A stretch of 64,000 nt of DNA from Candidatus Melainabacteria bacterium (GTDB lineage: Bacteria; Cyanobacteriota; Vampirovibrionia; Obscuribacterales; Obscuribacteraceae): assembly GCA_003151275.1 (NCBI GenBank), contig PLXC01000074.1:56134-120133 (forward strand), written 5' to 3'. The position numbers were made by a program, and so were the translations under genes. Numbering within the stretch: position 1 is the stretch's first letter; each line of letters begins with the position of its first letter. The notes under the pieces are model-generated. The model ran no database searches, was not told the origin of the DNA, and saw only the letters and a program-made list of their open reading frames with translations. Below are positions 54,022 to 62,612 of the stretch, in pieces.

Positions 54022-54523
54022 CTCAGAGTTCCTGTTCAGGTCCAGCTGAGAAACTCAGCTTTCTTTGGACATTGGTGTTGACCGGGAAGCCAACCTATAA
54101 ATATTGCGCTTCAATGATGACAATGGTGTGACAAATCCCAAATTTATTTTAAATGGTCTGGTGTGACAGAGGTGTGGCACGGTTGATCAATCCTTGAATT
54201 TGGACCGACCGACTTGTCGATTTGAAACTTCTGAGTCTCACCTGCGGACTGGGTAATAGTCAATCGGTCACCAGGAGCAAAGTCATTCGGGTGCCCTTCA
54301 GTATCACAGGCTCATGGATTCCTGATTTCAGGATGATGGCTAAGGTGCCATAACTTGGTCACACAAGACCATTTAAAGTGATGGCTAAGGTGAACAGCAC
54401 TCTCCAAAAATTTGCGCGAATCCCTGTCAAGAAATTCGCTTCTCCGTATATAAGCGACAGCAATCAGCAAACATAATGCATTTCTGTGCGAAAAAATCGT
54501 CTAGTCGATAGGGAGGAACTTGA
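54022..54523. other. divergent promoter region of the RiPP-like locus, 230-bp element inside
   Basis: 502 bp with no gene. Two arms of a 33-bp imperfect inverted repeat lie at 54148-54180 and 54345-54377: TTTAAATGGTCT-G/T-GTGTGAC, then 7 nt, then TGGCAC. A third half-copy GGTGTGACA is at 54126. A direct repeat TGATGGCTAAGGTG occurs at 54334 and 54379. The outer TTTAAA on both ends would fit a target duplication, so this could be a small transposable (MITE-like) element or two operators. Confidence 0.6.
54148..54377. mobile_element. candidate MITE-like element with 33-bp ends
   Basis: The two arms face inward, 230 bp end to end, with 19 of the outer 20 bases equal and weaker match inside. No ORF inside. 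Terminal TTTAAA can be a target-site duplication since it is a palindrome. An operator pair is an equally good reading. Confidence 0.35.
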
Positions 54524-55543
54524 ATGTCTTGGGAAAATCAAGCTAGGCCCACTGAACGCGAGAAGTCAGTGGACCTTGATACTCATCTCGTCGGACAGGC
54601 TCTGAATCTGATGGGAGAAAGGCATAAAACCTGCCCTGGTTCGAATAACGGCGCATGGTTGCCTCCTGAGTTGGACAATAAGTGCATCGCAAATTTACCA
54701 GACCATGAAAAAACAGCACCTTCTCACATGCCGCGCTCGTTCGAACCCTTACCAAAAAACGTTGAAGACTCCTTATGCGTGGCTCGATTGCCCCAATCAG
54801 GTGAACCGCCATCGAGGAGTATTGAAGACAATCGATGTGTCGCACGGTGGCCTCAGTCTGGGGATCCGCCACCAAGGAGCAGCGAGGACAATCGATGTGT
54901 AGCGCGATTTCCTCAGCAGGATGATACTGCACCGAGGAGCAGTGAGGACAATCTATGCGTGGCACGTTTTCCAAATCCAAGTGACGCGCCAAGCATCGTT
55001 AATGCATGTGTGGACGTGTTTCCTAATTTGCGACCGAAGCCTTTTGATCAGTGTGCAGCGATGTTGCCAAATGACGTACCACCGTCATTTTATGCATGTG
55101 TGGATAAAATTCCGTTTCCAAACGAAGTCCGTCCAAAATCTTTTGACCAGTGTGTGTCGATACTACCAGAGGTGCCACATTCAGTGACTGGCTGTGTGGA
55201 CAAAATTCCACATCCACATGAGATACGTCCAAAGGAATATGACCTGTGCGTCGCAAAAATGCCGCAACCTGGAGATCCTCCAGTAGTAGTGGATTTGTGC
55301 GTGGCGAAGATGCCGCAACCTGGAGATCCTCCGGTAATAGTGGATTTGTGTGTGGCGAAGATGCCGCAATCTGGAGATCCGCCGGTAATAGTGGATTTGT
55401 GTGTAGCGAAGATGCCGCAACCTGGAGATCCGCCGGTAATAGTGGATTTGTGTGTAGCGAAGATGCCGCAACCTGGAGATCCACCACCTAAATTCGATCT
55501 GTGTGTTGCGACTTTGCCGGAGACTTGGCGGAACCGTTCTTAA
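54524..55543 (+). CDS. candidate multi-core RiPP precursor with Cys repeats
   Basis: 339 residues, ATG at 54524 with GGGAGGAA upstream. No signal peptide. Residues 1-50 could be a leader; C37 stands alone. From C54 to C331 there are 16 units with one Cys each, in the pattern D-x-C-[VIA]-x-x-hydrophobic-P. Older-looking units come first (CIANLP, CVARLP, CVARWP, CVARFP twice), then pairs alternating CVDKIP and CAAMLP/CVSILP. Five near-identical 17-residue units DLCVAKMPQPGDPPVIV close the array, and the last is DLCVATLPETW. Pro, Asp and Lys dominate, so it is probably unstructured. The MNIO-fusion gene starts 48 bp later on the same strand, which fits a precursor with many modifiable cysteines. 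Confidence 0.75.
   Translation: MSWENQARPTEREKSVDLDTHLVGQALNLMGERHKTCPGSNNGAWLPPELDNKCIANLPDHEKTAPSHMPRSFEPLPKNVEDSLCVARLPQSGEPPSRSIEDNRCVARWPQSGDPPPRSSEDNRCVARFPQQDDTAPRSSEDNLCVARFPNPSDAPSIVNACVDVFPNLRPKPFDQCAAMLPNDVPPSFYACVDKIPFPNEVRPKSFDQCVSILPEVPHSVTGCVDKIPHPHEIRPKEYDLCVAKMPQPGDPPVVVDLCVAKMPQPGDPPVIVDLCVAKMPQSGDPPVIVDLCVAKMPQPGDPPVIVDLCVAKMPQPGDPPPKFDLCVATLPETWRNRS
55241..55495 (+). repeat. five tandem 51-bp repeats inside the precursor gene
   Basis: Units start at 55241, 55292, 55343, 55394 and 55445. They differ mainly at third codon positions and at one Pro/Ser exchange. The high DNA identity shows recent expansion or gene conversion. Confidence 0.9.
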
Positions 55544-55591
55544 TATTGGTGCATAATTAAGCACTAAACAGGTAACTGCAGTCGACAAACA

Positions 55592-58174
55592 ATGCCGAGC
55601 GAATTTCTTAGACTAAAATCTGCTATGCCCATTTTGGGAATCGGCTTAGGACTGCGCGGTGAGATTTGCGATCAGATTGTTGCCCATCGTAAGGCGATTG
55701 ATTTTCTCGAGTTTACTCCAGAGAATTACAGAGGTAACAATGCCACCATTAATTGGTTAGACCGATTTGCGGAGCGCTTTACCCTTGTCTCTCACAGTGT
55801 AAGTCTGTCTATAGGCAGTATCGATCCACTGGATCGATCATTGCTGACTACGACTCGATCTTTTGTCAAACAATTCGGACTGCAGTGGTGGAGCGATCAT
55901 CTGTGCTTTACAGGTGTAGATGGTGAAACCGGAAATGATCTTTTCCCGTTGCCTTGGACCGAGGAAACGATAAAACACGTTGCGAGTCGAATTAAAGAAG
56001 CGCAGGAAATCGTCGAACTTCCACTTATCCTGGAAAATATTCCCTTCTATACTCGCATGCCGAAAGGAGATTTCGGCGAAGCAGAATTTATCGCACGCAC
56101 GCTTGAGGAAGCTGATTGCGGTATGTTGCTTGACTTGAACAATCTCCATGTCAATTCGATCAATCATGGATTTGATCCAAAGGAATTTCTAGATCGAATT
56201 CCACTCGAACGAGTTGTTCAAATACACCTCGCCGGACCTGGCACTTACGGCAAGCGCACCATTGATACGCATGGAACGCCGGTGCCCGCGGCGGTTTTTG
56301 ACCTGCTGGACTACGTGTTATCGAAGCAAACACAAGTTAAAGCGGTGATGATTGAGCGAGATCAATACTTCCCTTGCTTTGATGAGTTGTTGAAAGAACT
56401 CAATCATGTCAGGGAAATTTGGGATAAACATTCTCAGTTGAATATGACTCACGCTTCGACAGGTGTTGCAGAACTAGGATCCGATGATTCGGCTTCTAGA
56501 GCCTCGACAGAAGACGGATTGCCAACGTCAGCAGTGGCAGAATTGGCTTTTCTCCCGCTCTCTCGACCTGCGAGCATCCGATCCAATAGCAAGACAACTT
56601 ATGTCAAGGCAGCAGGCATCGGAGACATTGATGATGCCTTAAATGGTGATGGTGCCATAAGTCGCGACACTCATCTCGGCCCGACGTGGAGCGCACGCGT
56701 CACGCGTGCTTCGAATAATAATTCTGCAGTGGACGAATCGATTCGACTAGTCAATTTAGCTCAATATCAACGCCGCTGGTTCGAACTCTGGACAGAAATT
56801 AAAGGTAACGATCCCTGGTCTGTTGATGACGCCGACTATAAGCCACGGTTCGCCCGCAAACCATCTAGTATTGATGGATTTGACCTCAGAGCTCTCAGTC
56901 TGTATGCATGGATGCGAGACAGCAACAGGGACTCTCTGATGCGCAATGTCTTTCCAGCTTGCTCCAAGATTATGGAAAAAGATTGGGGAACCATTCTTTC
57001 GGATTATTTTTACGAATTTCGTCCTCATTATCAGAACAACAGACACATCGGCGATCGCTTTCCTGAATTCTTGCGTAGCCACTGCCCAGAGTACCAAAAG
57101 GATTATCCTTTTCTGTACGAGTTAGCAGATTTTGAGCTTTCGAAACAGGCTGCTGTGCGGTCACATCAATTGACAGAGTTCTGTGGCGATATCTATCTCG
57201 GCAGCGTTGAGCAAATCAAAGAGTGTCGTCCTCTCGTCAATCCTAAACTCCAAATTAGGAGTTTCAACTATCCGGTGGTTGAGATTTCCTTTGCTGTGCT
57301 TGAGGGGAAATCCTATTCAGCCAGGATTCTCGATGCACCTCTGGTGTTTGGGATTCTTCCTCAAAGTTGGAAATCGAAAGTGGTGCGATTGAGTGAACTG
57401 AGTGCGATACTTGTAAGCAGAGCCAGATCCAGCAGCACATCATACTCCCAGTTGATAGCTGCTTGCCTGACCGAACAACAGAGAAATTCTGCCGAAAACA
57501 TTGCTGGTTTCATACAACTTTTTCAGACGTTGCACGACGAGAAGATATTTATCGGTTGTTTGCCGATTCAGCAGGCGCCACCAACTTGGACCAACTATTA
57601 TGAAGCAGTAGCAGACGCGGCACCACATCAAACTTTGTTACACGCTCTTCGGCTTTTAAAGGATGATGAGCAGATACCTGGACTGGCAATTGACCTGGGT
57701 TGCGGAGCCGGACGCGACGCACGCCAACTGCTCAAGACTGGTTGGCACGTGTTTGCCGTGGACAGCAGTGAGGATGCGCTCAACCTACTGAGCAGTTCAT
57801 CAAACGGAAACGGTTGGCAGCCTGAGCAGCTCAGCACCTATCTTGGCAAAATGGAAGATGCACTTCTTCCTGAAGCAGATTTGATTAACGCGGGAGTTTC
57901 GTTGCCCTTTTGTGCTCCGCAAAAGTTTCCTCTTCTTTGGCAAAATATTTGTCACGCACTTAAACCGGGGGGCAGATTTAGTGGACATTTCTTCGGAATG
58001 GATGACGATTGGGCCGTAAACGAAGCGATGACTTTTCAGACTGCATCACAAGTCGAGCAACTCTTTCAAGGTTTTGCAATCGAATGGTTCAATGAATTCC
58101 TAGGTCCCGTCCCAATCGTACCTTCTGGTACCAGACACGGACAGATCTTTGAAGTGGTGGCGCGTAAACTGTGA
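55592..58174 (+). CDS. three-domain MNIO (DUF692)-DUF2063-methyltransferase fusion
   Basis: 860 residues. Residues 14-285 are a DUF692 TIM barrel, the MNIO family (MbnB, TglH, ChrH, bufferin enzymes). Metal-type residues present: H68 (SHSVSLSIG), H103 (SDHLCF), E148-N149 (LENIPF), D181/N183/H186 (DLNNLH), H212, D225/H227 (DTHGTP) and E255. A low-complexity linker (about 290-370) contains a REP-like sequence. Residues about 375-660 fit the DUF2063 partner domain (QRRWFELWTE, then FPACSKIMEKDW, then YPFLYELADFELSK), usually a separate protein. From about 685 a class I SAM methyltransferase follows (AIDLGCGAGRDARQLLKTG, LNAGVSLPF-like motif, LKPGGRF). Inferred: oxidises cysteines of the upstream repeat protein and may also methylate. 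Confidence 0.85.
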   Translation: MPSEFLRLKSAMPILGIGLGLRGEICDQIVAHRKAIDFLEFTPENYRGNNATINWLDRFAERFTLVSHSVSLSIGSIDPLDRSLLTTTRSFVKQFGLQWWSDHLCFTGVDGETGNDLFPLPWTEETIKHVASRIKEAQEIVELPLILENIPFYTRMPKGDFGEAEFIARTLEEADCGMLLDLNNLHVNSINHGFDPKEFLDRIPLERVVQIHLAGPGTYGKRTIDTHGTPVPAAVFDLLDYVLSKQTQVKAVMIERDQYFPCFDELLKELNHVREIWDKHSQLNMTHASTGVAELGSDDSASRASTEDGLPTSAVAELAFLPLSRPASIRSNSKTTYVKAAGIGDIDDALNGDGAISRDTHLGPTWSARVTRASNNNSAVDESIRLVNLAQYQRRWFELWTEIKGNDPWSVDDADYKPRFARKPSSIDGFDLRALSLYAWMRDSNRDSLMRNVFPACSKIMEKDWGTILSDYFYEFRPHYQNNRHIGDRFPEFLRSHCPEYQKDYPFLYELADFELSKQAAVRSHQLTEFCGDIYLGSVEQIKECRPLVNPKLQIRSFNYPVVEISFAVLEGKSYSARILDAPLVFGILPQSWKSKVVRLSELSAILVSRARSSSTSYSQLIAACLTEQQRNSAENIAGFIQLFQTLHDEKIFIGCLPIQQAPPTWTNYYEAVADAAPHQTLLHALRLLKDDEQIPGLAIDLGCGAGRDARQLLKTGWHVFAVDSSEDALNLLSSSSNGNGWQPEQLSTYLGKMEDALLPEADLINAGVSLPFCAPQKFPLLWQNICHALKPGGRFSGHFFGMDDDWAVNEAMTFQTASQVEQLFQGFAIEWFNEFLGPVPIVPSGTRHGQIFEVVARKL
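56686..56716. repeat. REP-like hairpin inside the fusion gene
   Basis: GTGGAGCGCACGCGTCACGCGTGCTTCGAAT: GCACGCG-TCA-CGCGTGC is a perfect 7-bp stem. Related to 18743-18772 and 47784-47813. In frame, it encodes part of the linker (WSARVTRASN). Confidence 0.6.
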
Positions 58175-58186
58175 GGTTCGATACGA

Positions 58187-59758
58187 TTACTTTTCAGACT
58201 TAGCTTCAATTGTTTCCGCGCGCGCATCCATGGAATCTGCGTCAGTTGTCTTACCCATTTTTCGCAATAGAAGAGCATAATTTCTCAGGCTGGCTGCTAC
58301 TCTTGGATCCGAGGCGCCATAGGTCTGTTCGCGCAAAGCAAGTGAGCGCTTATATAATGCCTCCGACTCAGGAAGTTTTCCTTCATCCCTGTAGAGTTTT
58401 GCCAGGTTGTTTAAGCTGTTAGCCAATTCGCCCGGTCGCTGCGTCGCGTATTTTTCTTCTATTTTGATCGCTTCTAGAAATGCTGGTTCCGCCTCAGTCA
58501 GCTTTCCTTGCTCCTTGTACAAAAGTGCCAGGTCACTCTCATTGGTGGCAACTTCGGGATGCTCTGGTCCGAGAGCTTTGGTGCGAATGGCCAGTGTTTT
58601 TTTGAGCAGCACTTCTGCATCAGCGAACTTACCTTGCTGCCGGTAAAGCTCTTCTAAATTGTTCAAAGCAATAGCTAGATTTGGATCTTCTGGTCCCAAG
58701 TTTTTCTCTGTGATTTCCACCACACGCTTCATGACTGGCTCTGCTTCAGCATCTTTCCCTTGTATGTTGTACACCAGAGCCAGATTAGTTAAGGTCGGAG
58801 CCAGGTCATAGTTGTCTGGGCCTTTTAATTTCTCTTCCAAAACAAGAGCACTCTTATAGGACAGTTCGGCGTCTGCGTATTTGCTTTCTTCTTTGTACAC
58901 AGTTGCCAGATTGTTGAGTGCTGTCACTACCGCTGGTGACTCAGGATCAAGCTTCTGGACGATGGCTAGAGCTCGTTTCAGCAAAGGTTCAGCTTCTTCA
59001 AAATGACCTTGCTCTCGATATACACGTGCAAGATTGCTTAAGCTGGCTGCAACTTCCTGGCTCTCGGCGCCGTAGGCTTTCTCGCGAATTTTCAAAGCTC
59101 TTTCATATAAACCTTGAGCGTCCGCTATTTTATTTTGCTCTCGATACACAACCGCCAAATTGTTTAGCGCCACTGCCACCGACGGATTGTCTGGACCGCT
59201 CATTTTCTCAACAATGGCTAGAACTCTTACTAACAGCGGTTCCGCTTGGGCATACTTTGCAGTATCCCGATAAATCGCGGCCAGCGAGTTTAAATTTTTT
59301 GCGATGTCACCATTTCCAGATTTCGCCGCTTCTCTGATTGCAAGCGCTCGTTTGTAAGTCGTCAGTGCCGCATCGATATCTCCGGTGGCGCGATAGAAAT
59401 GTGCCAGGTTGTCCAGGATCGGCAGTATCGCCGGATCATCGTGTCCAACAGCGGCTTCCTTTGCATCAAGCGCTTTCTTGTAGCTTTCTAGCGCTTCCGT
59501 TTTTTTTCCTTGCGCTTCATAGGTCAACGCCAATCCATTCAAAGTAGAGCCAATGCGCGTGTCGTTCGGCCCGGCCGCTTTAGCTTTCGCCAACGCTTGC
59601 GAAAATAATTCTTCAGCATGCTTCAAATCTTTTGTTTTATAAGCGGTTTCAGCGGCTTCGATCGTCTGATTTAAATCAGTTGGTTGTGATTCTGCGGCGA
59701 GCGCGTGGATGGTTACCAGCAAGCAAATGGCCACAGGGATAGTAAACTTGAATTTCAT
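58187..59758 (-). CDS. secreted kinesin-light-chain-like TPR protein
   Basis: 523 residues. Signal peptide at 1-22 (MKFKFTIPVAICLLVTIHAL). About eleven 42-residue TPR_12 units fill the rest (for example NNLAVVYREQNKIADAQGLY). The units are highly regular, each with an N(N/S)LA motif and a YKRAL-type second helix. Protein-binding scaffold of unknown partner, periplasmic. Convergent with the fusion gene (12-bp gap), so not part of its operon. Confidence 0.88.
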   Translation of the reverse strand: MKFKFTIPVAICLLVTIHALAAESQPTDLNQTIEAAETAYKTKDLKHAEELFSQALAKAKAAGPNDTRIGSTLNGLALTYEAQGKKTEALESYKKALDAKEAAVGHDDPAILPILDNLAHFYRATGDIDAALTTYKRALAIREAAKSGNGDIAKNLNSLAAIYRDTAKYAQAEPLLVRVLAIVEKMSGPDNPSVAVALNNLAVVYREQNKIADAQGLYERALKIREKAYGAESQEVAASLSNLARVYREQGHFEEAEPLLKRALAIVQKLDPESPAVVTALNNLATVYKEESKYADAELSYKSALVLEEKLKGPDNYDLAPTLTNLALVYNIQGKDAEAEPVMKRVVEITEKNLGPEDPNLAIALNNLEELYRQQGKFADAEVLLKKTLAIRTKALGPEHPEVATNESDLALLYKEQGKLTEAEPAFLEAIKIEEKYATQRPGELANSLNNLAKLYRDEGKLPESEALYKRSLALREQTYGASDPRVAASLRNYALLLRKMGKTTDADSMDARAETIEAKSEK

Positions 59759-60060
59759 AGCAAGACCTTAAATGAGCTCAACACAGTTTATCAAGCGCCT
59801 GAACATAGGCACAACCTGGATCATTTAACAGGTTGCTAATGAAGCAAAGTGGCATGGCGTGAGGGCAATTAGTTGGATATTAACAGCACCTGCTCACCTC
59901 TCATTGTTACGCTTTCTGCACTCAATTCGGATGTCTGATTGTAAAGAGTCGTTGTCGAGGGGCTCTATCGCAAGCACAGCTGTGTGCGCTTGTTCGGTCT
60001 GAGGTTCGGAAATGGATTATTATTGGTAGTTGGCACGTTTTAACAGGCATCAAATCGTCT
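59759..60060. other. divergent gap
   Basis: 302 bp without a gene between leftward and rightward genes; it should hold both promoters. A 10-bp palindrome CACAGCTGTG lies at 59975-59984, with CAAG/CTTG flanks. No clear -35/-10 pair by eye. Confidence 0.5.
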
Positions 60061-61110
60061 ATGCGCAACTTACACGTTTTCACGTTTACTGTCGCCTTGT
60101 GGCTTGCACTAATCCCTGGCGCGAATTGTCAGAATTCAAAATTACAGTTAGAAGTTCGGCGCGACGACGCCGCGCGTTTGACGAAGCGAGCTCATAAGCT
60201 ATCTCGTCAAGCCGACGCTTTGGCTAAGACAACTAAAGCGGGTCTTTTAGCTGAGTCTACTGGAAACAATGACAGTGCCAAGAATGAAAAGAATGATAAA
60301 CGGTTCGACCTTGAAGTGCGAAGCTCTATCGATCACTCAAACACCGATCACCCCAGGCGAGTGGTCGCACCAGAATCGAAGACCGTTTTAAGGAATTACG
60401 CTGAAACAATGGCCCGTTATCGTGCCGCACTCGGCGCTTACCTTCAACACCGCAAGGAAGTGCAACAACACGCTGCGGCTTTTCACAAAGCGGCACAAAA
60501 TTCAAATTCAACAAACTCCCCGCCTCCAAGCATAACTGTACCTGCGTTTAAACCACTGGCTGTGCAGACTCAGGATGCGTGTGATGCCTTGCAGCAGGCA
60601 GAAGCCGAATTGCACAACAGTGAGATGTATCTATTTCAGGTCGTGCAAATGATGATGAACAATCGTAAGAATATGAGTGCCACTCAGTACGCTTCGTTGT
60701 GGGGAGCATCGCAAGAAAAAGCCATTTCGTTTAAGCAGAACGCTGGTCAGTTCGATCAGGGTGTAGTTGCAAAACAAGAAAATACTCAGAGTCTAATGCA
60801 TGGCAAGATGGAGGAAGCTATGCGTGATGGCGACTACGTCGAAAGTCAAAAAGTTTACGGTGAGCAGCAAAGAAGTTCCATGCTTCTACATCAAGAAGTG
60901 AAGCGTGCCACCACTCACTCAGCCTTAGCCATGCAATTTCTCAACCAATTGCAAACGCTTAGCCCTTATGTTTCTGCGCCTAGCCAATCAGCAAACAGCG
61001 ATGAGAATCCCGCTCAATTTGCCCTCGACGATCAGCGTCTGGCGCAAGAGTTCGAGCAAGTGCAGCTGCTGTACAAACAAGTAGAAGAAGCATCTCCGAA
61101 ATTTCACTGA
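60061..61110 (+). CDS. secreted helical protein, 349 residues, unknown
   Basis: Signal peptide at about 1-23 (MRNLHVFTFTVALWLALIPG). The mature protein is helical and Gln/Ala/Lys-rich, with coiled-coil-like stretches (LTKRAHKLSRQADALAKTT and VQMMMNNRKNMSATQYASL). An Asn/Ser/Pro-rich break is near 150. No Cys in the mature part except C175. No family recognised. It stands alone on the plus strand. Confidence 0.65.
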   Translation: MRNLHVFTFTVALWLALIPGANCQNSKLQLEVRRDDAARLTKRAHKLSRQADALAKTTKAGLLAESTGNNDSAKNEKNDKRFDLEVRSSIDHSNTDHPRRVVAPESKTVLRNYAETMARYRAALGAYLQHRKEVQQHAAAFHKAAQNSNSTNSPPPSITVPAFKPLAVQTQDACDALQQAEAELHNSEMYLFQVVQMMMNNRKNMSATQYASLWGASQEKAISFKQNAGQFDQGVVAKQENTQSLMHGKMEEAMRDGDYVESQKVYGEQQRSSMLLHQEVKRATTHSALAMQFLNQLQTLSPYVSAPSQSANSDENPAQFALDDQRLAQEFEQVQLLYKQVEEASPKFH

Positions 61111-61190
61111 GCAGTGCCAATTGATTGAAATTGCCCTGAATCTGAAATGTATGACGGTTATTATCTTGATTAATTTTCGGAGTGACTACT

Positions 61191-62417
61191 CTACTTCGAC
61201 TTCTTTAAATCTGCCATCACTCTTGGTGTCTGCTTGCCGTCAATCTTCTGATAAACCTTTGCTCGTTCGGCATAACCACCCGTATATTTTGGGTTCAGTG
61301 AAACAACTTTGTTGTAATCACTGAGTGACTTGTCCGGTTGATTGGCTTTCAGGTAAGCGTGGCCTCTGAGTTCAAAATAGTCGTAGCTATTCGGATATTT
61401 GTCGCAAAGGACTGTGTAATCTGCGATCGCCTTTTTGAAGTCTTTAAGCGCTTCGTAGGCGATGCCTCGCTGAACATACGGCCATGACAGATCTGGTTCA
61501 ACCTCGATTACCTTTGTATAGTCAGCGACTGCTTGTTTATGTTGGCCTTGTTCGTCTTCCAGTTTGGCTTTGGAGCCCATGGCATTAGTGTCTTTGGGAT
61601 TGAGCGCAAATGCTTTTGCAAAATCCGCCAGCGCTTTGGGGTACTGCTTCACGCTTACGTAATAGTGACCTCTATCTTCATATGCATCTGCATAGTCAGG
61701 TTTAAGCCGAATCGCAGTATTCAAATCTTGCAAGCCTTTGGCAAAGTTATCCACCCACAGTTCAGTTTTACTGCGCAAAAAGTGAGCAACAGGGTCGTTC
61801 GGATTAAGTGCAATTGAGCGGTTAAGATACACAACTGCCCTGTCCTGCAATTCGGAATCTATGAGTTTGCCACCCATGTCGCAGCACTTTTTCGCTTCTT
61901 CTATTTTTTGACTTGCAGTCATGTCCTTTGTAAGAGGCGGTAACTTGACTGGCGCGTTAGCGGCTGCGGTGATAGTTTTGATGCGCGCTCTCAATTTTTT
62001 CGCTTCATCTTTCCTGCCCACTTTGTCCAAAAATTTTGCCTGTTCCTCTAGCGGATAACAGAGCATCATCTCGTTCAGCCCTGCGTTTTCTTCCACGCTA
62101 GCGAGCTGATCTTTGAATTGCTGCTCGGCGAGATCATTTTTGCCCCAATTGGCATAGAACCAGCCGAGTGTATTTTGTTGCCCCGACAAATCCAGACCAA
62201 GTTCTTTTCTTTCAGCGAGAATTTTTTTGTATATAGCTTCCGGTTCTTCGAACTTATGCTTTTTGCTAAGTTGCTCGGCTTGTTGCGTCTGTTCCATCCA
62301 CTTGCCGCTCTTGATTTTGATTTCCTCCAGTTGTGCGGGTGTCTGGGTATCGGAAGCGTAGCCAGCTGAGAGAGAAAGGCAGAGAGAAACTATGAGTGCA
62401 GCAGAAATGACTTTCAC
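61191..62417 (-). CDS. secreted TPR-repeat protein, 408 residues
   Basis: I start at the GTG at 62417, which has AAGGAAG seven bases upstream and a signal peptide (MKVISAALIVSLCLSLSAGY) directly after; the longest frame adds 53 unlikely residues. Two helical repeats at the N-terminus (QQAEQLSKKHKFEEPEAIYK) are followed by a hinge (about 150-180) and about six TPR units (DFAKAFALNPKDTNAMGSKA). A Lys-rich end. Scaffold-type protein in the periplasm, divergent from the glycosyltransferase gene. Confidence 0.8.
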   Translation of the reverse strand: MKVISAALIVSLCLSLSAGYASDTQTPAQLEEIKIKSGKWMEQTQQAEQLSKKHKFEEPEAIYKKILAERKELGLDLSGQQNTLGWFYANWGKNDLAEQQFKDQLASVEENAGLNEMMLCYPLEEQAKFLDKVGRKDEAKKLRARIKTITAAANAPVKLPPLTKDMTASQKIEEAKKCCDMGGKLIDSELQDRAVVYLNRSIALNPNDPVAHFLRSKTELWVDNFAKGLQDLNTAIRLKPDYADAYEDRGHYYVSVKQYPKALADFAKAFALNPKDTNAMGSKAKLEDEQGQHKQAVADYTKVIEVEPDLSWPYVQRGIAYEALKDFKKAIADYTVLCDKYPNSYDYFELRGHAYLKANQPDKSLSDYNKVVSLNPKYTGGYAERAKVYQKIDGKQTPRVMADLKKSK

Positions 62418-62612
62418 GATGGTTCTTCCTTGTATGGTGACCATAGGACCTACAGCCAACCTGATGAAATTTAGCGGTGCAGGGTACATTTTAGGTGAAT
62501 AGCAAGCATTACTGCGGTCCCTAAACAGACTATTAACTGTTGCTTTTAGGCACATGGCAACTTCGCAATCAGACAAGCTAGTTTCAGGTCAGTATTGAAA
62601 TTGGAGCGAGAA

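Noticed and set aside
55023..55588. Two minus-strand frames with repeats opposite the precursor
   Set aside because: Their repeats are only the complement of the 51-bp units; no start site, and the plus frame has a strong ribosome site.
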